The translations under genes were made by a program, and so were the position numbers. The notes beneath the pieces are model-generated. The model was given only the letters and a program-made list of their open reading frames with translations, had not been told where the DNA came from and searched no databases. 64,000 nt of DNA from Madurella fahalii (Eukaryota; Ascomycota; Sordariomycetes; Sordariales): assembly GCA_029876055.1 (NCBI GenBank), contig CM056874.1:1240001-1304000 (forward strand), in the 5' to 3' direction. Position 1 is the first letter of the stretch. Each line of letters begins with the position of its first letter. This document shows, in pieces, positions 10,812 through 21,713 of the stretch.

Positions 10812-13570
10812 GATCTCGTACTCTACGGGTTCGACGAAACTCAGGCGCGGATGACCTTTCGGGGGATAGAGCCGGGACAATAAGACAGAGCAAACGTCTA
10901 GGCCAAATTATGGGCAGCCGGATGACGGACCATGTTCGACTTCATGATACCCCGCTCAGAGCTGAAGCGGTAAGTCGGCGTTTTAGCCAAAGAGAGCAGG
11001 TCCTGCTGCTGACAGGGAACGTAGAGGTGTGGTACATGCACAGATACTCAGAGCTACATAGATTCTGTTGTAGTGCGTTCGTGCAAGGCTGGCGATCACG
11101 GTCTTGCACCTGTATTGCTGATAGGCCATGCCAGGGATGAGAATATGGTGGGTACGTAATCAATAGAAACGCCAATTCGAGGCCTCGCTCCCGAATGGGT
11201 AACGAAAGAGGGGAAACGGAAGGCTCTCGCCAGAGCCTCGCGCAAAATGAACTGTGCCGCGGAGATACTCAGATCGGCTCGCTGAAGAGCGAGTTGAGTT
11301 AACAGTAATTGCAACCTAGGAAACCGTGTCAATGCCGCAGCGGTCCTTCAAATTCCATCTACTCGTCACATGGTAAACTAGGTAGAGAGAGGTTCCGTAA
11401 CTGACCTTACAAATCAATACTGCAATGAATCTCTGGCGCTTCCTCTTTCAGCACGTAACAGTTATCGATGCCCTATCTTACAGTGAATCGACGGCTGGTT
11501 CAGCACCGCGATTTATTGTGTTAATCGGCCACACGACTACATATACTCTACGTAGCGCAACTCGCCACCTGTTGCTACAGCACACCGCGACACATACTCC
11601 TTCCCTGGAACATTTGTTGAGGTAAAGACTGTTGCGATAGTTTACTCCTAAACTAGTGCTGTTCAAGCCGCCTTGAAGCTGTACATCAGGCCTTGGCCGT
11701 TTTATGTTGCCTCGATATTAGTACTTTGGATTCTGGGCTTTCTAAGATCTCTAAGATGCCAATCTGGCCCTCCAGCGCCTCAAGACTTTTCATCATGACC
11801 AGCCCATCAGGTGGAGACACTTGATCTCGAGTTTCTTCATACCTGGACTGGGGTGAGTGGGTTGTTTCAGCAAAACCACCCCCCCGGAGGATCACTTTAA
11901 GACGTATCCTGGCCTAACCAAGATTCGTCACCTCATTTTGAAATGCCGAGTCTTCTACATACGACGGAATATTTCGAGCATTAAATATAGCATTATGTAG
12001 TAGTTTAGGGCTGCCAAGGTTCACAGGTGCGACTACGGATCATACACGACCATTGACGAGAGCCTAATAAAGAACAAAGGTGTTACCGTGCAGATCTGGT
12101 ACGAGCTGCTAAAGGTTACGATCTTGGAGGAAAGTAGTGCTGGATAGATTGTGCTCAAGAGTGTCAACAAGGCCACGGAAAGTCTAAGATGGAAATGAAG
12201 GCACTGGCCGATGGGCTCTAGAGACCTAAGGAGAGGGGCCGGGACGATCCGAAACACCTTGAGGAAGCGCCGGATATCCAGAAGCGTGAGATGGGGGGTC
12301 AGCTGCGGCAGGCCGTAGGACTGCGAACTTCTTTGGCAAGGCTTCGAGGCGCTGCAGCAGGAGCTGGGATCTCGCTCTTCTCTCCTCCTCCTGTTCTCTC
12401 CTCCTCCTCTTCTCTCCTCCTCCTCTTCCTCTTCCCCCGCCGCCTGCTCCGCAACCTCATCAACCCTATTGGGCCCCCACTGCAGCCACGACCCGACTGG
12501 CGTGCCGAGGACAGGGGCGCTCAAGGGCAACGTTCTTCGAGACGAAGTGGTTCGCCTTGACTAGGAGTGCCTTGTGACCTTATGGCGCAGGCGTTCGCCC
12601 ATGCAGTTCAATAATCGGGAGAGTGGGATGCTGATTATTAAGAAGCTTGTCGCAACGTGAATTCTAATCAAGAGTGGGTTTGCAGTAATGTTGACGGTGT
12701 CTAGTGCCCGTCAGGAGTGATCCCAGGCCTGCTTGATGGCCACAACTGGGACCACTTTAGGAACCGGAGTAAAACCTTGCTAGCCGCCATCTTACCATAC
12801 GTCCATCCATTGCAATATAAATTCTTCGTTCCGACGTCCGTGTATCCCGTATTAGCTGAAGGTCCTATCTTCCGATCATGATAGCCGAGGCATAGGCGGA
12901 TCGATGGCCCAAGTTGTACAGCATGCCATATCCACCTCAGTAAACTGAGTTCCGTGTTGTTCATCCTTAAACTTCAGTCAGGTGAGGTCAAATTAAAACT
13001 GGGTAAGAGGCATTATTGAAGAACTTGATACGGTAACCTGCGGTTTTGTGACTTCGGTCGTGATCCTTCGTTGCCGGTTGCGGACTCCTGGCTTTTGGTC
13101 CCGTGGCAAAGGTGTCTACTTGCCGATCTGACACAGACGCAACGACGATAGTCTGAGAATGTATCCGCTTTGTAGATTTTGTTGGCGTTACCGGTATTTA
13201 ATCTTTTGATAGGAATGGTGTTGCCTGCCCCACTAAGGTAGTAATTGGAATGGCCTGTTAATCCTGCAACACTACTAACGTTAGTAGTTATAAGTGCTCA
13301 CCAGTATCTCGATGTTGTCTCTCTCGCCTCACACCCCTCCGTCTATTCTAACAACACCCTCTATCTTCCACTATTAATATCAATATAACCTCAGGCAGAA
13401 TAACAAGTACCCTCCCATCTTATCGGACCGGGAATCAAACAGTCGATTTTTATTTTCGCCGACAGAGTTAACGTATACTGTGATGGGAGCATCCCACTTA
13501 CTCCCGACGTTGACTCCTCATTACCCCTTACCACTTATATCCGGTCCCTCCTACCTCCAGAGAGCAGCCA
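10812..13570. other. gene-poor region
   Basis: About 2.8 kb without a supportable gene. The first few hundred bases are probably the promoter of the minus-strand giant gene. At 12360-12440 there is a C/T-rich tract built of CTCCTCCTC-like units. The minus frame 12033-12530 passes through this tract and is mostly low complexity, so I do not call it a gene. Plus-strand frames around 12040-12340 contain interrupted helical text and may be an old gene remnant. Confidence 0.4.
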
Positions 13571-14234
13571 GTAAGCACTCGTACACTCCGTTATTCCCAA
13601 GCTCCTTGAAAACATAGCTTCCATCGCCGACGCCCTCAGTCAGTCCCCTTCCACCCGCCAAATTACCGCCATCCTCGGTGTCTATGGCCCGTGCACAGCC
13701 GCCATCGTTCGCCTCTGCGTTCTATGCGGGGTGACCCGCCTGCTTCGAGACCGCTCTCGCCGAGGATGGCTGGCAAAGTCACTCAGCCCGACCTCTCACT
13801 CGCCCAGACGGTGCGGTACTTCTTGCCCCGCCAACCTCCGCACCGCGGCCCACTCGCAAGCCTACTTGTCTCTCGTGGACGGGTACGTCGTAAGGCAATA
13901 CACCCTCCGCTACGCGGGCGGGCTGGTGCCGGATGTAGTGCACACGCTTGTGCAGTGGCAGCGGGTCTACCTGTCGCCTGTTACAGCACAGAGCAAGGCC
14001 ACGCTGCGGAGATTGCACGAGCTGTGTCTGATGGCTTTGGTGCTGGAGTGCGTTGGGGGGAAGGCGGTCGATCCGGCTGATGGGGGAAGGATATTGGATA
14101 GGGAAGCAAGGGGTGTGATGAGCGCGGAGGGGAAGGGTCCTCTGCGGGTCTGGGGCGGAAGTGGATGGTGCTGTTACGGTGTTGGTAAGCAAGGGGGAGG
14201 TGGAGTAGGGGAGGTAAATGATAAGCTTAGATGA
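13571..14234 (+). other. open reading stretch without start, possible gene remnant
   Basis: A plus-strand frame stays open from about 13,600 to the stop at 14234 (the part from the GTG at 13731 is 167 codons), but there is no in-frame ATG near its beginning. The text includes a hydrophobic segment around 13,660-13,720 and a helical part with Trp and Leu around 13,940-14,060, and ends in a Gly-rich tail. I do not recognise a family. The lack of an ATG and the isolated position suggest a degraded gene or one exon of an unseen gene. Confidence 0.25.
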
Positions 14235-14721
14235 GAGGGTGAGGGACTGAATTAGAAGGTGGGTGGTGGGGATGACGTTCGACGATAGAGCTTGTTAACC
14301 TCGGTTAGACCAGGCTATATGAGATTGATTAGACAGGTACCTGTAGAATTTCGTGTTGCCATAAATGGAAATTAAGCTGCTGTTTTCGCTAGGCGCTCTT
14401 CGTCGCCGGTAGCAGATTTAAGCGTGTTTTGTAGTAGGTAAACTTAGGTGCTACAAACATTGTGCACGGCGCAAATGAGGGAGCTGCTGCTGCTATTTTA
14501 CATTGTTGTACGGAAATTAAACCAATAATTAGGGTTTGCTCGTAGCAATCGAGGCAATATATTCAAGTGGCTGGTGTCTTGAAGAGTAGTACCTCGCTCA
14601 TTATGGTATCATATATGTAGCAGGAACGAAAACTACCTTGGCAATGCCGAAAAGACTCCCCTCGCAATGCAACCTGTCGACTCCGCGCTCTAGACATTAC
14701 CAAATTCGTCTGAATAAGCCC
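14235..14721. other. intergenic region
   Basis: No gene is seen. The part next to 14721 should contain the 3' UTR and polyadenylation signals of the minus-strand cupredoxin gene. Confidence 0.4.
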
Positions 14722-16824
14722 TCACGGCTGACGAACCCAAACCATCTCTGGCCCGGCGACCATATGATCCTTTAGCTCCTCCAATCTAATCCCACTCCTA
14801 CTCACCACCACAATCCAAACATCCCCATACCAGTCTGCAGGAACCGCTGCGGTCCTCCTATCCCCCTCCGATCTGACGGGGGTAAACTCAAGCTGCCCAT
14901 ACGGGCCCAGCCACGCAACAAAATGCTCCCCGCTCCCACTCCCCTCATACCTCACATCCACACTCACCATCCTCCCACCCTTCTCCTGCCGCGCCACCAC
15001 CTCCAGCGCGGGCCACGGCTCGTTCGGCATGCCCGCCACCTCGTCCGGACAGCTCTCGACAAACCCGCGCCTCACAAAGCTCCACGCCAGCTGCGCGGGG
15101 ATGGCCACCTCCCGGGGCGCGGCGGCCGCCATGTGGTTCTGCATCATGTTGACCACGGCCGCGGCCCTCGACTTGGCGCCGACCTGGGTCATGAGCACGG
15201 GGATGATGAAGGGGTCGTGCTGGGCGATCTTGGCCGAGATGTCGATCAGCGCGCCGATCTGGGCCAGGTTCAACTTGGCGTAGGCGGCCAGGAAGGCGTC
15301 GACGTCGTCGACCGGCAGCCGGTAGCTGCAGGGCGCGAGCAGCGGGCGCTGGTAGTGCGCCAGGCACTCGGCCGTCGTCGCGCGGTGGACCACCGACTGC
15401 CCCGCCCACGCGCCGATGGTGTCGACGATGGCCTTGGGGTACACGCCCGCCCACGCGCCGCCGGGTGACTCCAGCTTGGCGTACACCTCCCACAGCAGGT
15501 GCAGAATCACGTCCTCGATGAGCTGGTGCAGGTGCAGGTACGCCGTCGCGTCCGCCGACATGTTGCTGGCCCACCCCCAGTGGGTTGGCTTGCCACCGCC
15601 CGCTTTGTCGTGGTAGTAGGCGGGGACGTCGGCACCCGGCGGTGGGAGCGTTTGAGACGAGGCTGGGGGAGTGGATTGGGTTGGGGAGGACGCGTCGGTG
15701 GATGAGGGGGCGACTGAGGGCTGAAGGGAGTCCGGGAGGACGGCGCCGTTGAAACTGTGAATCCTTTGACCGTTGACGAAGAGGCTGCCGCCAACAGGAG
15801 CGATAGGTTCGATGGCGCTTGGCTGCTCGACTTGTTTGGCTTTGGCGATGAACGCCTCCAAGGTGTTGCCTGTGGCGGGTCTAGGTGGTGTTAGATAGGC
15901 TTAAGGTCCGGGCGACCAGTCAACGCCGGCTAACTTACGCGTTGATGCTGCCAACCATGCCGTTTTGGCAATGCCTGCCCTGAGCGCAGTAGAACCAGAT
16001 GGGCTCGTCGTCCGGGATGATGATCTCAAACTCTACGCCGGACGGGGAGACCGTAGTGGGAATGAAGCCACTGCTGAAGCCTCCCATGGAGGGCATGCAT
16101 GGTCGATCAAAGGTGGACTTCACCACAGAGTGATTCCTGGGATGGAAGTTGAATTTCACTAAGGTGTTCTTGGGCTCGATGATGTTGCTGGGTTCAAAGG
16201 TCAGCTTCCCGTCCTTGCCGACTTCGACGTCTGTCTGCCGTAGGCCGCCAGCAGGGAGCCTATTGGCTGGTGATGTGCTCGTCGGGGCATTCGTGGCGAG
16301 TTCGGCAAACTTCTCAAACGTATTCCCTTCGGCAGGACTAGATTCAACTCTCAGTGGCGGTTCAGTGCGGGCTACCGAAAGGACGTTGACTTACGGGTTG
16401 ATAGCATGAAGCATGCCTTTTTGGCAGTGGTTGCCATTTGGCTGACTGCAGTAGATCCAGATGGGGTTCGTGTCGCGGACAGTAACGGTGAATGTTGTCC
16501 GCGAGGCAACATCAGGGGACTGATTCGGAACGAAGCCGGAGAAGATGCCCCCCGTCAGGGGTTGGCAAGGCTCTGAGAAGCTTGATTGGGTCACAGAATG
16601 ATTCTGACGCCATGTTAACTTTGTGATTCTAAAACCGTGGAAAGCAAACGGCAACTCACTCGTGCAAAGAAGGTGTATGTTACTGTGTCACCCTCTTTGG
16701 CGTGTATGGTTGCGGGCATAAACTTCAGCTCGCCTCCCTTGCCGACCGTGACTTGATGATGCACTGCTTGAGCGATAGACGCCACAAGGCCGACGGAGAG
16801 AAGCAACCTTGCGGTGACTTGCAT
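14722..16824 (-). CDS. secreted double cupredoxin protein with ferritin-like domain
   Basis: Four exons, 16824-16660, 16603-16395, 16337-15939 and 15880-14722, give 643 residues in one frame with three 56-58 base introns. Residues 1-20 form a signal peptide. Residues 21-125 are a cupredoxin with the fungal pattern G-D-T-V..F....HSVTQSSF..PC, a Trp-Ile-Tyr-Cys strand and HC.KGM, which supply the His, Cys, His and Met copper-ligand positions. Residues about 150-258 are a second cupredoxin (NHSVV..TF..PC, WFYCAQGRHCQNGM). After a Pro/Ser/Thr linker, residues about 350-530 are helical and resemble the ferritin-like domain of fungal Rds1-type secreted proteins (IGALIDISAKIAQHDPFIIP). The last 100 residues look like a beta-rich end domain. 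I infer an extracellular or wall-bound metal protein. Catalytic activity is unknown. Confidence 0.82.
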
Positions 16825-18115
16825 CTTGATCGAACGTAAAGCGTGCTAGGGGCCAGCGCGTCGACCGATAGCGATGTTCTGGGGGCGGACATTTGAGGTG
16901 GGGTCCCCTCGATCTTTAACGTCAGGGGCTGAAGGATCGCAAAAAGATTGTGGGCGGCTGTTCCCTCGTCCCAAAAACCCCCAATTTGCTGGGCTGTCGG
17001 CCGCCAGTCTGACGCTCGAGCAGGGCACCTGGGCCCTAGGACCTTGCAGATGCGATGCTGCAATCACTGGCAGGGACTTCTGCTATTTTCAGTCGGTCCA
17101 ATCTCCGCTCACCTCAGCAGCGCCCACCCCCCGGCGCAACGGATGCCATAACCAGCCGGCGGGAACGTGGTGACTGAGAGGGACCATCCGATCAATTACC
17201 AAGAGTCTAAATTGCGCCTCGCTCGGCGACAGAACATCCGGGGAAGCTCTTATGCCGTGGATTCGGGTCGAAGCGCCCAAACGCCAGACTTTCTACGGAA
17301 GCCACGTCAAAGACGGCTACCAGACCGGATGCGGAAAGGGTAAATGTGCGCCCCTGTACGGTCTGATATTCCAGCACCGCCACGCCCCTCCTTACCAGCG
17401 GTCGCCACAAAGACGCTGGTGAAGATTGAGCTATGGTCTAATGGCCCGGTTCTGCTTTCAGGGAATGACAGCCAAGCAAGTAAACTCAGCATTCTTCTTT
17501 TCACCATCTGTTTCGTTTCTTTTCTTTTTTTTTTAAAAAAAACAATAAAATAAAAAAAACTTCTCCGGACGTATTTACCTAGCTTTATGCAGCCATGTGG
17601 CTCTTGCTGCCCACATGGCTGCTGGGCAGTGCTGCAAATAAGCGCTACGCGCCGTCTAAAGAGTCACCCCTGTCCTTAGGCTGGGCCCATAATTCGGACG
17701 CCTAACGGATGGCACGCAAACCGTCTGCCGTGCCTCTCGGTTATATTTGTCGCCGGACGGTAGGGCTTCCGGGCGTGTGGCCAGGGTAACCCTCCCGCAG
17801 ACAATCCTTCTCTTGGCTCGGCCCATCGTTCCACAGCGCCTGTCTCAGTGTGCCGAGACCCTGCGTCCATTAGCGTACTGTAGTTAGTTAGCGCGCTAGT
17901 CTGTTGGCTGCCTGCTTGAAATATCCTGGCAACCCACGCCAAGGACCGTCGTCTTGGTAGGTTCTGTGTTTAGTCCGAAGGGCTAGGAAATTCCTTTGAA
18001 CAAAAGGACGACGAACCCCGAACTTCGGGGCTCGCCATCGTCGTGTCTTACTGCCGTTTTCCCTTTTTTTGGCCAGCGCTTTCTATTCTGTCAGTCCTGC
18101 CGTCTCATCGCAAAG
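16825..18115. other. intergenic region with homopolymer tract
   Basis: Divergent promoter space between the cupredoxin gene and the SUR7-like gene. A T-run followed by an A-rich run lies at about 17520-17562. No coding frame with family resemblance is present. The 150 bases before 18116 contain pyrimidine-rich sequence and are likely the SUR7-like promoter and leader. Confidence 0.45.
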
Positions 18116-19312
18116 ATGGCGCGGGGACTTGCTTTTTCCATCCTCCCGGGGATCTTTAATGGCATTACCTTTGTCCTGATGCTGCTTGTCATCTTCGCGG
18201 GATTTGATGGGAGGCTAACATGGCTTTATTGGCTAAGGGTGAGTAACATCCGCCGACTGCTCAGCTCCTGAACGTTTTGATGTTGACACCTTTCGCAGAT
18301 AGACACCGCTGGCCTCTCATCTTCAGCAAGACTCGCAGGTTCCGACTTCTTAGACGCCCTCTCCAGGGTCTCAGGGGCCGATTTTGTCGGTTCAAACGTC
18401 ACGGCCGTCTCTCTCGGGCTCCCCGACTGGTCCGGCGTCCACCTCCTTACTCAATGTTCCCACTTCCCCGATGGTCGTGTCGAATGCTCCAAGCCGCGCT
18501 ACGGCTTCGAGTTTCTCCCGGACCGCGATCTCAACATCGGCGTCTCGCCACTCGGAGGCATCAGATCTGAAGAACTAAGAGACGCCCTAGAGGCGTATCA
18601 AAAAGCCAGTCGCTTCCTCGTCGGAGCACACGTCTTCTCGGCATTGACCTCGTTCTTCGCCCCGATCGAGGCATGGTTCGCGCCCATATTGGCCGCAGTC
18701 ACCTGTGGCATCGCAACCATCGTCCTCTTCGCATCGTCCGTGGCTTCCACGGTGATACTCCGCAGGTTCGTCGACGCATGGAACGGTGAGTTCGAACGCG
18801 ACGGCCTGAGTAGCAGCCTGGGCAACAACCCAATCATCATCGGCTTCGTGGCCTGCGGCCTCACACTGCTGGCCACCGTCCTCCACATCCTCAACCATCG
18901 CCGGCTGTCTCGCGGCCACCATAAGCGCTCCTTCATGGCCCGCAAGGTCGGTGGCGAGGGGGGCTTAGTGGGCGGCGGAGACAGTGCGTATCATGGCGCC
19001 GGGGTCGGTTCCGGGGCGTGGGGCCGCAACAAGCACAAGTACGTCCAGATCGAGGAGCAGCAGGCGCTGAACGCGCACAGAGACGGCGAGGGCATGCCCG
19101 ATCCAGAGCCGCGGGTGCCTGGGTCACCTGACAGTGTGGGCAAGCCGAGGAGACTAGATGAGGACTGGGCCGCGCCGGATGAATACCACACGGACGGTGT
19201 GGCAAAGCCGAAGACGACCTCGGGCCCGTCGATTCCGTTGATTGCTCTTGGTGGGAATAAGCCGACGAAGGATCTGAATACGGCGTATGAGCCGTTTAGC
19301 GATCCCAAGTAA
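18116..19312 (+). CDS. SUR7/PalI family plasma membrane protein
   Basis: Two exons, 18116-18238 and 18299-19312, separated by a 60-base GT-AG intron, give 378 residues. The N-terminus carries a first membrane helix (residues about 5-30). An extracellular segment follows, with a Trp and a pair of cysteines in the C.HFPDGRVEC stretch that fits the claudin-like SUR7 motif. Three further helices lie at about 162-180, 188-212 and 235-260. The C-terminal 110 residues are cytosolic, Gly-rich and charged. Proteins of this family sit in eisosome-type membrane domains or, for PalI, help pH signalling through the Rim pathway. The sequence alone does not tell which. Splice sites and the helix pattern make the family call good. 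Confidence 0.8.
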
Positions 19313-21713
19313 GCGGGGATAATGACGAGCACGCTGCAGCAGTCGCGACACCGACATGGATAATTATTATGGGACCATTGGCGCAGATGAGTGGTATTAC
19401 CGTAAGGGCAAATGTTGATCTAGGGGGCCACCCTTCGCTTCTAAGGGCATTATGGCAATGGTGTTTCTGGACGGTTGGGCACTTTTTAAAACACATCTAG
19501 CTTTTTTGAGTTCAGGAGGGCACTCATCTACCTTGCCTAACGCACATAAGCCAACGGTTCGAACGTGGCATCCTGACATGGTGACGGATCTAAGTAAGAC
19601 AAGCAGCACGATGCTTCTGGTCTAGCTGCTGCCATCCTGGTATAACAGCCAGCTCAGGCTCCGGGCTTCAATCACTTATCTGATGGGCTTGTCGTAAGAC
19701 TCTTTTGCATGCCATAGTCCCGGGGGTCCCCGGGGGTCTTCCACACGCTGTGGATGAGTAAAGGTTTGAGGGCGTCCTACCATGCCCCCGGAGAGCAAAT
19801 CAATAATTAACCGAGAGAGCTCACACTGATCCGTCTTCGGTCGCTCCCAGTCCCATGGACCGGCTTCGGTTAGCCATAGCTTTATTCTGTCGCACTGGGC
19901 TGAAGTGAGTTCACGGGTTCGCTGGGTAAAATTCCGCATAGAAACGGCTCTTAATCTAGGAAACGAGGTCTTGCCCCTTTCAGAACGCTTTCATAGCACC
20001 CTCTCTGCGTCTGCGTCCTTGATAAACTTGCACATTTTGTCGCTAACACATTTTATTGACAGTCCATAGGCCTCAGAGGGCCTACTAATTCTAGGTGAGA
20101 GGTGAAACTCAGCAGGACTTAACCGGCAAGGGAGATTCTCTCAAGTTATCAGCACCCATGGAGGAGACCCACGAAGTGATTTTACCCGTTGAGACAGCGC
20201 AGCTGGCAAGCCGGAAATCCCCTTGACTGGCTGCTGCAGTACCGCCAGAATGCCCATGTGGCCACATGTGCGGGAGACGACGATGTGACAAGAATGTGAC
20301 CGCCAGCTCTCGAATTCTATGCAGCACTTGGGCTGTGCCTGTAGCTTCAGTCTATATATCCTATACCACAGGTTGAGTTTCACAGTGCCGCGTCAACGCA
20401 GAGTATTGCGTTGGAAAACCCTTTTTTTTTTTTCTATATCCATTATTCAATTCGCCACACGCATACTCAATGGTTAAAAACTGCAGTCCCGAGCTCTTTG
20501 GCTCCAGGCCCTTTTGCTTTGTGCCAGTCGCCCAGAATGTGCGTTTCACCTCCCATAGGGCAGCAGCAAGAGTATTTCCCAACCTAAGAATGTAGAAAAT
20601 TTGTGACCAAGAAAGTCGAGTGTCGCGCGCTTAGGAGCCGCAGTTTCTAAAGCCGCGGTAGATTGAAGACGATGGAATGCTTCCCATACAATCCGACCGC
20701 TTCTGTCCATGAGACCCACCGTTAGACGTTGACACGCATCAGCCTGTCATATATCTGAGATTGAAGGAGTGTGGGGACCACTGGCTCGGACTATTACTGA
20801 GGTCTTCTTCACGGCTGTTGTGTAGCTGTGGAGCTAGAAGCACCTAACTCAACTCCCTGTACAAATAACAGCAACTCCAGCAAAGTCACTAGTATTGGAC
20901 CTGACCCTCTGTACGATGACGCAGCCTTGCCTTGGGTTAATACCACAAGGAGGTCGGGTCGAAAGCGTGAAACGTAAAGCTCGCTTGATTAGTTCCCGAG
21001 CGTTCGGAACACAAATGAAAATGCAGATCGATCGATTCGAGGAACGGCAAATATAAGTCGTACCACTATGATGGGCTCTGCTGTTTGTTTGCATCAACGA
21101 CTCCTCCGAGAACGCAATTGAGAAGCATAATGCCACCGAGGTAGAGACTGGAGACGACCTGTCTCTTTGTGAATGGAAGCTACCAACGGTGTGACACTGC
21201 AGGGAGCGGAAAGGGAGCTCAGGAATAGAGCGTTGGTAGGAGAAAAGAAGAGAAAGTGTGCCTTGTTCTGATCCCAATATGTGGGAGACTTTGAGCTGTA
21301 TATATACAAAAGAGATCCCCTGCGGCTAACTGCGCTCTAACTCTTGGCAGCGCTAAACCCTTTCAGATCGCAACAAACGGTTACACTTGCGCATAAGGAT
21401 ATTTAGGATCTGGTGGCATCTGCGGCTGCACGAGTTAGGAGTCAGCAGGATGGTATATTGATCTCCCAATTAAAGAGAGAGGATGTGAATGGCAGGAAAT
21501 CCCACCATCCGTGGCCAATCGACCAAGTGGAATTAACCGTCAATGCCAGTTGGCAGGCAACCCGGAACCGATCGGGTTCGTTCGAACTCAGCCCCAAATC
21601 GGGCAGCGCCAGAGCCTCGTCGTCTCCTTGCATCTTGCACCAGACACCTTGCAACCGCCAACTCCTTCCTAAGTGTCGCCGGAAAGAGGATTGATGGAGC
21701 CAAAGCCGTCAAA
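19313..21713. other. gene-poor region
   Basis: About 2.4 kb with no supportable gene. Short frames such as minus 19676-19939 and minus 20849-21277 have no family resemblance. A T-run lies at about 20420-20432. The last 250 bases lead into the NLR gene and probably hold its promoter; an open frame runs through them ahead of the chosen ATG at 21714, so the start could lie further upstream. Confidence 0.45.

Noticed and set aside
12033..12530. 165-codon minus frame with a poly-Glu/Arg stretch
   Set aside because: The charged text comes only from the CTCCTCCTC tract; no domain or start support.
14923..15574. Long frames on both strands inside the cupredoxin-ferritin gene
   Set aside because: They are Arg/Gly/His-rich shadows of a GC-rich coding exon.
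20392..20420. Short sequence GTCAACGCAGAGTATTG, with a near copy at about 34960
   Set aside because: It recalls a cDNA adaptor, but it is imperfect, isolated and without a construct-like context; most likely chance.
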